Below, piece after piece: positions 48,608 to 57,592 of a stretch of DNA of 64,000 bases. This DNA comes from Myxococcus sp. RHSTA-1-4 (lineage in GTDB: Bacteria > Myxococcota > Myxococcia > Myxococcales > Myxococcaceae), in NCBI RefSeq assembly GCF_020037125.1, contig NZ_JAIQDG010000004.1:124001-188000 (forward strand), in the 5' to 3' direction. Both the position numbers and the translations under genes were made by a program. Within the stretch, counting starts at the first letter, position 1; each line of letters starts with the position of its first letter. The notes under the pieces are model-generated. The model saw only the letters and a list, made by a program, of their open reading frames with translations. It had not been told where the DNA came from and searched no databases.

Positions 48608-50974
48608 TTACGGCCGCAGCTCCCAGACGGAGCGGCCGTACGTGGCGGCGCGCACCAGGCTGGAGTCCGGGAGGATCTGCACGTCCGTCACGTTGACCAG
48701 CGGCATGCCGGCGCCGAAGCGGGTCCAGGAAGCGCCCGCGTCGGTGGAGCGGTACACGCCCAGGTGCGTGGCGGCGTACAGCGTGACGTTGCTGCCCGGG
48801 TCCACGGTGACGGTGTTCACCGGCACGCCGGCGGGCAGGCCATTCTCGATGACCGTCCAGCTGGCGCCGAAGTCCGTGGACTTCCACAGGTGGTTCTTCG
48901 TGCCGTCCGCGGCCACCGAGCCGACGTAGATGACGTTGGCGTCGGTGGGGTCGAAGGTGATGTCGCTCAGGCTCAGGCCGTTGTTCGGCAGCGCCGCGGC
49001 CTGGGTCCAGGTGGAGCCGCCATCGTTGGTGAGGAACACGCGGCCGCCGTTGGCCACCGTGCCGATGACGTTCGCGTTCGACTTCGCCGCGCCCACGTTG
49101 CGCAGGTAGAGGCTGGTGGTGGGCAGGCCGCTCGTGCCGAGCGCCGTCCACGAGCTGCCGAAGTTCGTGGACTTGTACACCTTGGCGTTGGTGTGGGTGA
49201 ACACGGTGTTGCCCGTGGCGTCAGCGGGGCCCAGCGCCATGCGGGTGACGAACGGCGCGCTGCTGCTGTTGTTGCACTCGGTGATGCCGGAGCACGAGGA
49301 CACCCAGTTCAGGCCGCCGTCGGTGCTGCGCTGGATGCGCGAGTAGTACAGCGAGCCCAGCATCAGGCTGGCGTTGGTGGGGTGGATCTCGCAGTCGAAG
49401 CCGTCGCCGCCAATCTCCTGGTTGTAGACGCCGGTGTCACCCACGCGCACGCGGGTGCCGTTGTCCTGGAGGCCCGCGATGACGGCGTTGCGGTTGGCGC
49501 CGGAGATGCCGATGTCGTAGATGAGGTGCGAGGCGATGCCCACGTTGAGCGCGTCGCTGAAGGTGGCGCCGCTGTCGCTGGAGACGTGGATGCCGCCGTC
49601 ATTGCCGACGTAGAGCTTGCCGGACGCGTCGAAGGCCGCGGCGTGGAAGTCCGCGTGCACGTACGGCAGGCTGAACTGGCCGAGCCAGTTGGTGACCTGG
49701 TAGTACGTGGTGCCGCCGTCCGTCGTCTTGGCCATGTGCAGCGCGCCGCCGAAGAACACCAGGTTCGGGTTCGTCGGGTGGACGACGATCATGTGGTCGT
49801 ACCAGCCCTGGCCGTTGAAGATGGTGCTGACGGTGCGGCCCTCGGCGTTGCCGTTCTTGTAGCGCTTGCCGCCGGCGGACAGCGCCGTCCAGCTCGTGCC
49901 GCCGTTGGTGGACTTGAAGATGTCCGCCAGGCCGCCGCTGGGGTTGGCCGCCAGCGCGTACAGCGTGTTGCGGTTGGAGGGCGCCGAGGCGATGGTGATG
50001 CGCTCGATGCCCGCGCTGGAGGTGATGCCGGTGCTGCGCGTCCAGGTGGCGCCGTTGTCGCTGGAGACCCAGATCTGCCCCTGGTTGGTGCCGCTGGCCG
50101 CCGCCGGGTCCGCGTCGATGGCGGCGACGAACTTCGTGCCACCGGCCCACTCGATGGACCAGCCGTACGCGGCGCCGGTGTAGCCGGTGCTCAGGGAGAT
50201 GGCGGACCAGGTCGCGCCCGCGTCCACCGAGCGGAACAGGCCCGCGTTGGTGGCCGCCAGCACGATGTTGCTGTTGCCCGGCGCCACGATGAGGTCCGGA
50301 ATCTCCGTGGCGCTACCCAGGTACACCGGGTTGAACCAGGTGTTGCCGCCGTCCGTGGACTTCACCAGGCCGATGCCCGTGCCGTCGAACGGGTCGCCCA
50401 GGCCCACGTACAGCGTGTTGTTGTTGTTGGGGTCCATCGCCAGCGAGCCCGTGGACAGGCTGCCCAGCGTATCGGACTTGGGAGTCCAGGTCGCGCCGCC
50501 GTCGGTGGTCTTCCAGACGCCGCCGCCGGAGAAGGCGACATAGATGATGGACGGGTTGGTCGGGTCGATGACGATGTCGCGGACGCGGCCCGTGTCCGTC
50601 TTGTTCAGCGAGTAGCTGCCGTTCTGGATGTAGTCGGACTTCGTGGGGCCGATGTTCACCCACGTCGTGCCGGTGGCGGCCAGCGCGGCCGTCGGGTCGC
50701 CCGAGGCGGTGATGGAGGTGGCGGTGCCCGGCAGCAGCGACGAGTACTTCGCGCGCTCCTTCGCCGCGGCCTCGTTCATGTGCCTGCGGAACTCAGCCGA
50801 CCACGGGCCGCCCTTCTTCGACTTGCCGTAGGTCTTGCCGTACGACTCGTTGTACCACTCGTCCATGGCCCGCCGGCGGCCGTTGGGATCATCCTTCTCA
50901 CCCGCCATGGAAGACCCACTCAGGACCACTGCCGCTGCTGCGACCAACCGGTGCCATTTCTTCAGCTGAGACAT
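48608..50974 (-). CDS. Secreted BNR/Asp-box beta-propeller protein
   Basis: 788 residues from the ATG at 50974; AGGAG lies 6 nt upstream. Signal peptide LVAAAAVVLSGSSMA. Twelve or so Asp-box-like motifs of the SxDxGxTW type repeat along the protein (TTDGGATW, STDGGNTW, SVDAGATW, SSDNGATW, STNGGTSW and others), giving a propeller as in sialidases and sortilin-like proteins. The catalytic sialidase residues are not evident. It ends without a sorting domain. An AT-rich upstream region with palindromes suggests regulated transcription. Confidence 0.88.
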   Translation of the reverse strand: MSQLKKWHRLVAAAAVVLSGSSMAGEKDDPNGRRRAMDEWYNESYGKTYGKSKKGGPWSAEFRRHMNEAAAKERAKYSSLLPGTATSITASGDPTAALAATGTTWVNIGPTKSDYIQNGSYSLNKTDTGRVRDIVIDPTNPSIIYVAFSGGGVWKTTDGGATWTPKSDTLGSLSTGSLAMDPNNNNTLYVGLGDPFDGTGIGLVKSTDGGNTWFNPVYLGSATEIPDLIVAPGNSNIVLAATNAGLFRSVDAGATWSAISLSTGYTGAAYGWSIEWAGGTKFVAAIDADPAAASGTNQGQIWVSSDNGATWTRSTGITSSAGIERITIASAPSNRNTLYALAANPSGGLADIFKSTNGGTSWTALSAGGKRYKNGNAEGRTVSTIFNGQGWYDHMIVVHPTNPNLVFFGGALHMAKTTDGGTTYYQVTNWLGQFSLPYVHADFHAAAFDASGKLYVGNDGGIHVSSDSGATFSDALNVGIASHLIYDIGISGANRNAVIAGLQDNGTRVRVGDTGVYNQEIGGDGFDCEIHPTNASLMLGSLYYSRIQRSTDGGLNWVSSCSGITECNNSSSAPFVTRMALGPADATGNTVFTHTNAKVYKSTNFGSSWTALGTSGLPTTSLYLRNVGAAKSNANVIGTVANGGRVFLTNDGGSTWTQAAALPNNGLSLSDITFDPTDANVIYVGSVAADGTKNHLWKSTDFGASWTVIENGLPAGVPVNTVTVDPGSNVTLYAATHLGVYRSTDAGASWTRFGAGMPLVNVTDVQILPDSSLVRAATYGRSVWELRP

Positions 50975-51032
50975 CCTCGCTCCTGACGGTGATGGGGGAC
51001 GACGTGCTGTGGGGGGGAGACGGTTCAATGAT

Positions 51033-51094
51033 AAAGGATTTTTCCTTTAAATAGAATCCCGCAAGGAATCCCTGAAATCGTTTTGAAATCAAAA
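51033..51094 (-). promoter_or_regulatory. AT-rich promoter region with palindromes before the BNR gene
   Basis: A stretch far richer in A+T than its neighbours. It contains AAAGGA-TTTT-TCCTTT (51033-51048) and the perfect 14-nt palindrome TTTTGAAATCAAAA (51081-51094), 107-120 nt before the start. These are candidate operator sites. A TATTTA is seen on the minus strand as a possible -10. Confidence 0.45.
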
Positions 51095-51197
51095 TAGCCG
51101 AGACATTTGTGTCTCCAGGCCGGGTCGCGCGGTCGGAGAAGACCCTCCGCGCTTGCGGGAAATTCGGCGAGTAAATTTTTCGGGGGACCCCGCATCC

Positions 51198-51230
51198 CCT
51201 CGTTCGGCCACATCCCCTGGCCGAACGAGG
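51198..51230. terminator. Hairpin between the GT39-like gene and the BNR promoter
   Basis: Perfect 13-bp stem (CCTCGTTCGGCCA / TGGCCGAACGAGG) with a 7-nt loop, 43 nt after the stop at 51274. Isolates the BNR promoter from upstream transcription. Confidence 0.6.
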
Positions 51231-51273
51231 TGGACCCTCCCGGCTCCGAGGTCCGCCCCCGGGCCGCACATCC

Positions 51274-52401
51274 TCAGGCGCTGACCCGCCGTTCCTCCCA
51301 GCGCTCCAGCCACTCGCCCGCGGCCTCCAGCGCGTGGCCCGCCGAGACACACAGGGGCACGATGAGAATGAGCAGGTACTGGGCCCACTTGGTGGGCCAG
51401 GAGAGCACCACCACGAGCCCCATCACCAGCCAGACGAAGTGGAACCGGTCGCGCTGGAAGAGACGGGGCAGTCCCAGCAGCGCCAGCGCGGTGAGGCTCA
51501 CGTTGAAGAGCCGGAGGGTGCTCAGCGAGTTTCCGTAGAGGAAGTTCTCCGCGGGCCCCAGCGGCATCGCCAGCCAGGCCAGGGGCTGCCACACCGGCCA
51601 CGCGCGCGCCTGGACGTAGCCGCCTTGTGAGAAACCGACGTGGTAGTCCAGCACCCGCGACAGGAGCGTGAGCGGCGCGGGCCACAGCACGGGGTTGAGG
51701 GCGAGGAAGGTCGCCAGCGACAGCACGCCCCAGGCGAGCAGCGGCCGCCACCACCCGCCCCGCCGCTGGCGCAGGGCCGCTCCCACGGCGTGGGCCACCA
51801 CCACCAGACCCACCACGCAATAGACGAACTTGGAGGCCGCTGTCATGCCGAGGAAGAAGCCGGACAGCCCCAGAGCCCCCCAACGCGCGGCCCCGGGCGG
51901 CGCCTCGCGCCAGCGCAGGTAGTAGCGCGCTACCAGCAGGCTGGTGAGCAGCGGCAGCGCCTCCAGATAGATCTGACTGGTGTACTTGATGCCGAGCGGA
52001 TGCAGCGCCAGCGCCAGCCCCGCCAGCGGATGCGCCAGCGCCAGCACGAGCACCGCGAGCGTGCCGAACAGGACGGAGATTCCACGCGCGGTGCCGCCGT
52101 ACCTCAGGCCCACGGGCCGGGAGAAGGTGTTGCCCTGGAACACCTCGCGCTTTTCCGGCACCGGCCCCAGCGACGCGATGGCGGCGCCGTACACCAGCTT
52201 GAAAAACGCCGGGTGCTCCATGTTGAGCGTGTACCGGGGGATGTCCGCCCAGCGCCCGTCGCGCATCAACCGTGCGTAGTCCAGCCCCGCGCCGAGATAG
52301 AACGGCTCGTCGTAGTCCATGGGCTGCGCGAGGGCGCCCCACAGGCGCATGGCCAGGCCCAACAGGGTGATGCCGGCCACCTGCCTGAAGCGTCTCGTCA
52401 C
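51274..52401 (-). CDS. GT39-like membrane glycosyltransferase
   Basis: 375 residues from a GTG at 52401. About nine hydrophobic segments. The first loop has MDYDEPFYLGAG with an acidic pair typical of lipid-linked sugar transferases (PMT/ArnT-like). LNMEHPAFFKL is also usual. The sugar donor would be a polyprenyl-phosphate sugar, the acceptor an exported lipid or protein. No sugar-synthesis genes adjacent. Confidence 0.75.
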   Translation of the reverse strand: MTRRFRQVAGITLLGLAMRLWGALAQPMDYDEPFYLGAGLDYARLMRDGRWADIPRYTLNMEHPAFFKLVYGAAIASLGPVPEKREVFQGNTFSRPVGLRYGGTARGISVLFGTLAVLVLALAHPLAGLALALHPLGIKYTSQIYLEALPLLTSLLVARYYLRWREAPPGAARWGALGLSGFFLGMTAASKFVYCVVGLVVVAHAVGAALRQRRGGWWRPLLAWGVLSLATFLALNPVLWPAPLTLLSRVLDYHVGFSQGGYVQARAWPVWQPLAWLAMPLGPAENFLYGNSLSTLRLFNVSLTALALLGLPRLFQRDRFHFVWLVMGLVVVLSWPTKWAQYLLILIVPLCVSAGHALEAAGEWLERWEERRVSA

Positions 52402-52516
52402 GGGGCTCCCGCCTGGGCGCTGGGAGAGGCGCCGCCGGGCACTCTACCGCCCCGGGCCTTTCGCCGGGAGCGGGCCCCAGCAGGACGCGTGGCGGTGGCA
52501 TACACTGCCGCGCACG

Positions 52517-53131
52517 ATGAACCGCGCAGAAGCGAACCAGGCCCTCGAGCTCATCCGGCGCGTCGTCGCCCAGGCTCGCGACGACACCGCCTTGCAGAAC
52601 TGGGGCGTCATCTGGATGCTCCACGCCTTCGTCAACGCCGGGGGCTTCGTGGGTACCCACTGGCTCTGGAGCCAGGGCCACCGCGTGCCCGGCCCCTACG
52701 CCCTCCTCTGGGCCGGACTGCTCGGCTTCAACATCCTCACCATCTTCATCCTGAAGCGCGGGCAGACGGCTGGAGCGCGCTCCTTCGTCGAGCGGCAGAT
52801 CTGGGCCATCTGGACCACCTTCATCGGAGGCATGGTGCTGGTGGCGCTCATCAACTGGCTGCTGGGATTGGACCGGCTCTTCATGCCGGCGATGGCCTGC
52901 GTCCTCTTCGCCACGGCGTTCTCCATGATGGGGGCGCTGATGGGCCGCGTCTGGTTCCTGGTGGCCGCCGCCTTCGCGCTGGCCGCGCTGGGGATGACCC
53001 GGGTTCCGGACCAGGCCTTCCTCGTGCTGGCGGGGCTGTGGTTCGCCGTGCAGTTCGGCGGCGGGTTCGCCCTCCACCGCGCCCGCCTGCGCAGGCTGGC
53101 CTCGGGGAGCGTCGGGGCACGGCTGGTATGA
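52517..53131 (+). CDS. Polytopic membrane protein, unknown
   Basis: 204 residues from the ATG at 52517. A helical cytoplasmic start (NRAEANQALELIRRVVAQARDDT) and about five transmembrane segments (VIWMLHAFVNAGGFVG, YALLWAGLLGFNILTIFIL, and later). No family recognised. Its stop overlaps the next start (ATGA), so the pair is translationally coupled with the DUF2071-type gene. Confidence 0.75.
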   Translation: MNRAEANQALELIRRVVAQARDDTALQNWGVIWMLHAFVNAGGFVGTHWLWSQGHRVPGPYALLWAGLLGFNILTIFILKRGQTAGARSFVERQIWAIWTTFIGGMVLVALINWLLGLDRLFMPAMACVLFATAFSMMGALMGRVWFLVAAAFALAALGMTRVPDQAFLVLAGLWFAVQFGGGFALHRARLRRLASGSVGARLV

Positions 53132-54144
53132 GCCCGGAGTCGCTCGCGGCGCTGGTGGCGCTGGCCGTGGAGCCGCTCGGGCTTCCCGAGGAGTCGCTCC
53201 GCCAGCGGCTGGCGGACGCCGGGGTGAAGGACCCGGGCGCGGTGTTGCGGGGGCTCACCGGCGCGGGACTGGCTCGCGCGGAGGGACGCCTGTGGTCGCT
53301 GAGCCCGGCGGGACACGAGGCCCTGCGCCTGGCGCACGATGCGCTCGCGGGAGCGCATGACCCGAGCCCCACCACGCCGGGCATGGAGGAGTGCCCGTCA
53401 GTGCCCTGGCTCACCCAGGTACAGACGCACTGGGTGGAGGCGGTGTCCATCAACTACGCGGTGGAGCCGGAGCGCCTGGCCCGCCTGCTGCCCGCGCCGC
53501 TGGAGCCGGAGGTATTCCACGGCACCGCGTGGGTGCAGGTGCTGATGTCGTCCCTGCGGGACATGCGGCCCCAGGGGCTGATTCCGCTGCTGGGCGTGTG
53601 CTTCTACCAGGTGAGCTACCGCGCGGCGGTGCGCTACCGGAACGCGAACGGGGACTGGCGGCGCGGCGGCTACTTCGTGCGCAGTGAGACGAACGACCCG
53701 GTGATGCGCCGCGTGGGCAACGCGCTGAAGGAGTTCAAGTTCCACGAGTTCGGCGAGGCGCGGATGGTGATGGCCCGCGAGGGGGACCTGCTCACGACCA
53801 CGGTGGACCCGGAACCGGAGTTCCCCGGCGGCCGGCTGGTGGGCGTCTTCGACACGCGCCCGAGCACCCTGCCCCCCGCGGGCAGCGTGTGGCGGGGGCT
53901 GGAGGACCTGCACGAGCCGCTGGTCGAGTGCTACGACGCGCTCGGCGTGGCGGAGGGGTTCGTCTACGTGCTCACCATCGACCGCGAGCCATGGAACGCG
54001 CGCTTCGTCAGGCCCGTCCAGCTCTACTGCGAGTACTTCGACGAGGGGCCGCTGGCTCCGGGCGCGAGGCTGGACTCGGTGCTGCACCTCACCGAGTGCG
54101 CCTACCGCTGGAGACCCCTGAGGAGGGAGCGGCATGCACGCTGA
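53128..54144 (+). CDS. DUF2071 protein with N-terminal winged helix
   Basis: 338 residues. Residues about 5-70 look like a winged helix (ALAVEPLGLPEESLRQRLADAG, AGLARAEGRLWSLSPAGHEAL). Residues about 100-330 are DUF2071 (HWVEAVSINYAVEPERLARLLP, GLIPLLGVCFYQVSYR), a fold related to acetoacetate decarboxylase. The fusion suggests a sensor-type regulator. It overlaps the upstream membrane protein by 4 nt and the next gene by 11 nt. Confidence 0.78.
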   Translation: MSPESLAALVALAVEPLGLPEESLRQRLADAGVKDPGAVLRGLTGAGLARAEGRLWSLSPAGHEALRLAHDALAGAHDPSPTTPGMEECPSVPWLTQVQTHWVEAVSINYAVEPERLARLLPAPLEPEVFHGTAWVQVLMSSLRDMRPQGLIPLLGVCFYQVSYRAAVRYRNANGDWRRGGYFVRSETNDPVMRRVGNALKEFKFHEFGEARMVMAREGDLLTTTVDPEPEFPGGRLVGVFDTRPSTLPPAGSVWRGLEDLHEPLVECYDALGVAEGFVYVLTIDREPWNARFVRPVQLYCEYFDEGPLAPGARLDSVLHLTECAYRWRPLRRERHAR

Positions 54145-54949
54145 GCAAGGCCCGGGGAACGGCCGGCACACCCGGGGTGTCCCAGGCGGCATGAGGACGC
54201 TTGCCACCTGCCTGCTGATGTTCTTCGCCCTCTCCGCACACGCGGAGCCCCCCCGGGTCGCCTCCGCGAGGAAGAGCAAGGCGCCCGTCGTCGCCGGGCT
54301 CTTCAAGGCCGCGGGGGTGGCCTGGCCCCCGGAGCAGATGTACGTGCGGGCCTTCAAGCACGAGCGCGAGCTGGAGGTCTGGGCGGGCGCGAAGGCGGGC
54401 CCGCTGGTGAAGGTGAAGACGTACCCGTTCTGCGCCGCGTCGGGCGAGCTGGGGCCGAAGCGCCAGCGCGGCGACCTGCAGGTACCCGAGGGCTTCTACA
54501 CCATCGACCTGTTCAACCCGTGGAGCGACTACCACCTGTCCATGCGCGTCAGCTATCCGAACGAGGCGGACAAGCGCCACAAGACGGCCGCGGACCCGGG
54601 AGGGAACATCTTCGTCCACGGTGACTGCGTGAGCATCGGCTGCATCGCCATCGAGGATGAACCCATCCAGGAGCTGTACCTGATGGTGCTGGACACCCGC
54701 GAGAAGACGAAGCGGAACGTCCCCATCCACATCTTCCCGCGCCGGCTCGATGACAAGGGCATGAAGGCCCTGGAGGGAGGCCGTTCGAGCACCGACCCGC
54801 TCGTGGCGTTCTGGCGCAGCCTCCAGCCGGCCTACACCTTCTTCGAGGAGGCCCGGCACCTCCCGGTGACGTCGGTGGACCCGAAGACGGGCGCCTACGT
54901 GGTGAAGCCGGCGCGCCAGGCTCGCGGTGCGAGCAGCACGCGCCGGTGA
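54134..54949 (+). CDS. L,D-transpeptidase (YkuD) family protein
   Basis: 271 residues from the ATG at 54134, chosen because AGGAGG lies 7 nt upstream; an ATG at 54191 would give a more usual signal peptide (MRTLATCLLMFFALSAHA). The YkuD catalytic block IFVHGDCVSIGCIAI carries the His and the nucleophile Cys. The family crosslinks peptidoglycan or attaches lipoproteins in the periplasm. The first gene of the cluster is a membrane protein, so the three may form an envelope module. Confidence 0.86.
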   Translation: MHAEQGPGNGRHTRGVPGGMRTLATCLLMFFALSAHAEPPRVASARKSKAPVVAGLFKAAGVAWPPEQMYVRAFKHERELEVWAGAKAGPLVKVKTYPFCAASGELGPKRQRGDLQVPEGFYTIDLFNPWSDYHLSMRVSYPNEADKRHKTAADPGGNIFVHGDCVSIGCIAIEDEPIQELYLMVLDTREKTKRNVPIHIFPRRLDDKGMKALEGGRSSTDPLVAFWRSLQPAYTFFEEARHLPVTSVDPKTGAYVVKPARQARGASSTRR

Positions 54950-54951
54950 CG

Positions 54952-56133
54952 TCAGGGCGTCACGGCGGCGGCGAACTTCCGCTTGCCGTCGCGGATGGTC
55001 AGGATGACGGCGGGCTTCACGGGGTTGCGATTGGCATCGAGCGTGAGCGTGCCCGTGGCGCTGGGGAAGTCCTTCGTGGCGGCGAGCGCGTCGCGGATGG
55101 CGGGGCCGGTGAGGGACTCCGCCCGCTCCATGGCCGCGAGCGCGACCCGGGCGGCGTCATACCCCAGCGCGGACGCGGCCTCGGGTGAGCGGCCGTAGCG
55201 GGTGCGGAACGCGGAGATGAAGCGCTGCAGCTCCGGCGCGGGGTTGTCCTCCGCGTAGTGCGACGAGTAGTACGCGCCCTCCAGCGAGCCGCCCGCCAGT
55301 TCGAAGATGCGGTCGGACTCCCAGCCATCTCCGCCCAGCAGGGGCTGCGTCATGCCCAGCTCGCGGGCCTGGCGGGCGATGACACCCACCTCGCTGTAGA
55401 AGCCCGGCAGGTACAGGGCCTGCGGCTTCACCTTCTTCACCGCCAGCAGCGGCGCGCGGTAGTCGGTGTCACCCTTGGCGTAGCTCTCCACGGCGACCAC
55501 CGTGCCGCCCAGCTTCTTGAAGGCGTCCTGGAAGGCCTCGCTCAGACCGAGCGAGGACGCGTTCTTGGCGTCGTGCAGTACCGCCACCCGGTCCAGCTTG
55601 AGGTTCTCCCGGGCGAAGCGCGCCATGGCGCCTCCCTGGAAGGGGTCGATGAAGCAGGTACGGAAGATGTAGTCGCCCTTCTTCGTCACGTCCGGGTGCG
55701 TGGAGGAGGGCGTCACCATGGGCACCCGCGCCGCCTGCACCGCGTCCGCGATGGCCAGCGAGCCGGACGACGTCACGTCCCCGAGGATGAGCACCACGCG
55801 GTCCTGCGTGAGCAGGCGCTGGGCGGCGGCCACGGACTCCTCGATGCGGCCCTGGCTGTCGTAGGAGCGCAGCTCCACCTTCCGGCCCTTCACCCCACCC
55901 GCCGCGTTCACCTCCTCCACCGCGAACTGGATGCCGTCGAGCACCACGGTGCCGAACGACGCCTCCGAGCCCGTGAGACTGCCGAGGGTGCCGATGACGA
56001 TGGGGCCCGACCCCGAGGCGATCCGCTGCTGGGGGGCGGCCTGCTGCGCCGGCGGCGCTGCGGGCGGAGCCTTCCGCTCGCAGGCGAGGGCTCCCAGGGC
56101 GAGGGCGGCGAGGAGTGGAACGAGGCGGGGCAT
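54952..56133 (-). CDS. ABC transporter solute-binding lipoprotein (branched-chain amino acid type)
   Basis: 393 residues from the ATG at 56133; GGAGA lies 6 nt upstream. Lipobox LGALAC. PIVIGTLGSLTGSEASFG start, then RYGRSPEAASALGYDA, as in Leu/Ile/Val-binding and related periplasmic-binding proteins of type I. The ligand may be an amino acid, amide or organic acid. No permease or ATPase genes follow. It is 46 nt after the GlcD-like gene on the same strand. Confidence 0.88.
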   Translation of the reverse strand: MPRLVPLLAALALGALACERKAPPAAPPAQQAAPQQRIASGSGPIVIGTLGSLTGSEASFGTVVLDGIQFAVEEVNAAGGVKGRKVELRSYDSQGRIEESVAAAQRLLTQDRVVLILGDVTSSGSLAIADAVQAARVPMVTPSSTHPDVTKKGDYIFRTCFIDPFQGGAMARFARENLKLDRVAVLHDAKNASSLGLSEAFQDAFKKLGGTVVAVESYAKGDTDYRAPLLAVKKVKPQALYLPGFYSEVGVIARQARELGMTQPLLGGDGWESDRIFELAGGSLEGAYYSSHYAEDNPAPELQRFISAFRTRYGRSPEAASALGYDAARVALAAMERAESLTGPAIRDALAATKDFPSATGTLTLDANRNPVKPAVILTIRDGKRKFAAAVTP

Positions 56134-56179
56134 GGGGTGTCTCCGGGGGCGTACTCTGGCACGGACGCCGGCCCGGAGG

Positions 56180-57559
56180 TCAGAACACCTTGCCGGGGTT
56201 GAGGATGCCGAGCGGGTCCAGCGCGGCCTTGATGGCGTGGTGGAGGCGGAGACCTCCCGGGCCGAGCTGCTCGCCCAGGAAGGGGCGCTTGAGCGCGCCA
56301 ACGCCGTGCTCGCCGGTGATGGTGCCGCCCAGCTCGAGCGCGGCGCGGAGGATGTCGTCGAAGGCCGCCCTCGCCCGCTCCAGCTCGGCCGGGTCGTTCC
56401 GGTCGAAGACCACGGTGGGGTGCATGTTGCCGTCGCCCGCATGGCCGAAGGTGCCGATGAGCACGCCCCGCTCCAGGGCAATCCGCTCGACGGCGGCCAA
56501 CAGGTCCGCGATGCGCGAGAGCGGAACCCCCACGTCATCGAGCAGCGTGGCCCCCTGCTTCTCCAGCGCGGGATAGGCGAGCCGGCGGGCCTGCATCAGG
56601 AGCTCACCCTCGGCCTCGTCGGCGGAGTGCGCGACGAAGGTGGCTCCGGCGGCCTCACAGGCCGCGGCCATCTGGGAGATCTCCGCGATGCCCTGCTCGC
56701 CTCCCGCGTCGGAGCGGGCCAGCAGGAGCGCGGCGGCATCCACGTCCAGGCCCATGGAGCCGAAGGACTCGACGGCGCGGACGGTGGCGCGGTCCATGAG
56801 CTCCAGGAGCGAGGGGCGAACGGAGGCCATGATCTCCGTCACCGCCACCCCGGCGCCGACGAGCGTCGGGAACGAGGCCACGAGTGTCGTCGCCTTCGGC
56901 GGCCGGGGCCGCAGCTTCAGCGTGGCTTCGGTGATGACGCCGAGCGTCCCCTCGGAGCCGACGAACAACCGGGTGAGGCCGTAGCCAGCGGAGCTCTTCA
57001 TCGTGCGCCCGCCGGTGCGGACGACCGAGCCATCCGCGAGCACGGCCTCCAGCCCCAGCACGGCATCCCCCGTCACGCCGTACTTCACGCAGCACAGGCC
57101 GCCCGCGTTGGTGGCCAGGTTGCCGCCGATGGAGGAGAACTCCCAGCTCGCGGGGTCGGGCGCGTACCAGAGCCCCTGCTCCGCCGCCGCGGCCTTGACC
57201 GCCGCGTTGAGCGCGCCGGGCTGGACGACGGCGAACATGCCGCGCCGGTCCACCTCCAGCACCCGGTTCATCCGCGCGAGCGAGAGGACGATGCAACCGT
57301 CCACGGCATTCGCGCCACCCGACAACCCCGAGCCCGCGCCTCGCGGCACCACGGGAACGCGGAGGGCGGAGGCGACGCGGAGCGTGGCCTGCACCTCGGC
57401 GGTGGAGGACGGGCGGACCAGGACGTGAGGCACTCCGGCCGGAGCCCACTCGGCCTGGTCTCGACGATGCGCTTCGAGGACGTCCGCGTCCGTGACGAAG
57501 GACTCGGCCGGCAGTACCGCCGCGAGCTCACGGAGCAGGTCCGCCACGCGCTCCGCCAT
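56180..57559 (-). CDS. FAD-linked oxidase of the GlcD/D-lactate dehydrogenase type
   Basis: 459 residues from the ATG at 57559; AGGAGG lies 9 nt upstream (6 nt before a GTG at 57562). PCMH FAD-binding part: VPVVPRGAGSGLSGGANAVDGCIVLSL, GNLATNAGGLCCVKYGVTGDAVLG. C-terminal oxidase part ends with GEHGVGALKRPFL and DPLGILNPGKVF. It oxidises a 2-hydroxyacid such as glycolate or D-lactate. The downstream solute-binding protein could deliver a related acid. Confidence 0.9.
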   Translation of the reverse strand: MAERVADLLRELAAVLPAESFVTDADVLEAHRRDQAEWAPAGVPHVLVRPSSTAEVQATLRVASALRVPVVPRGAGSGLSGGANAVDGCIVLSLARMNRVLEVDRRGMFAVVQPGALNAAVKAAAAEQGLWYAPDPASWEFSSIGGNLATNAGGLCCVKYGVTGDAVLGLEAVLADGSVVRTGGRTMKSSAGYGLTRLFVGSEGTLGVITEATLKLRPRPPKATTLVASFPTLVGAGVAVTEIMASVRPSLLELMDRATVRAVESFGSMGLDVDAAALLLARSDAGGEQGIAEISQMAAACEAAGATFVAHSADEAEGELLMQARRLAYPALEKQGATLLDDVGVPLSRIADLLAAVERIALERGVLIGTFGHAGDGNMHPTVVFDRNDPAELERARAAFDDILRAALELGGTITGEHGVGALKRPFLGEQLGPGGLRLHHAIKAALDPLGILNPGKVF

Positions 57560-57592
57560 CACGATGCACCTCCTGGGCTCTTCCTGTTCACG

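Noticed and set aside
48596-50986. 796-codon plus-strand frame opposite the BNR gene
   Set aside because: Composed of Val/Gly/Ala/Arg/Asp repeats that mirror the Asp-box codons of the real gene.
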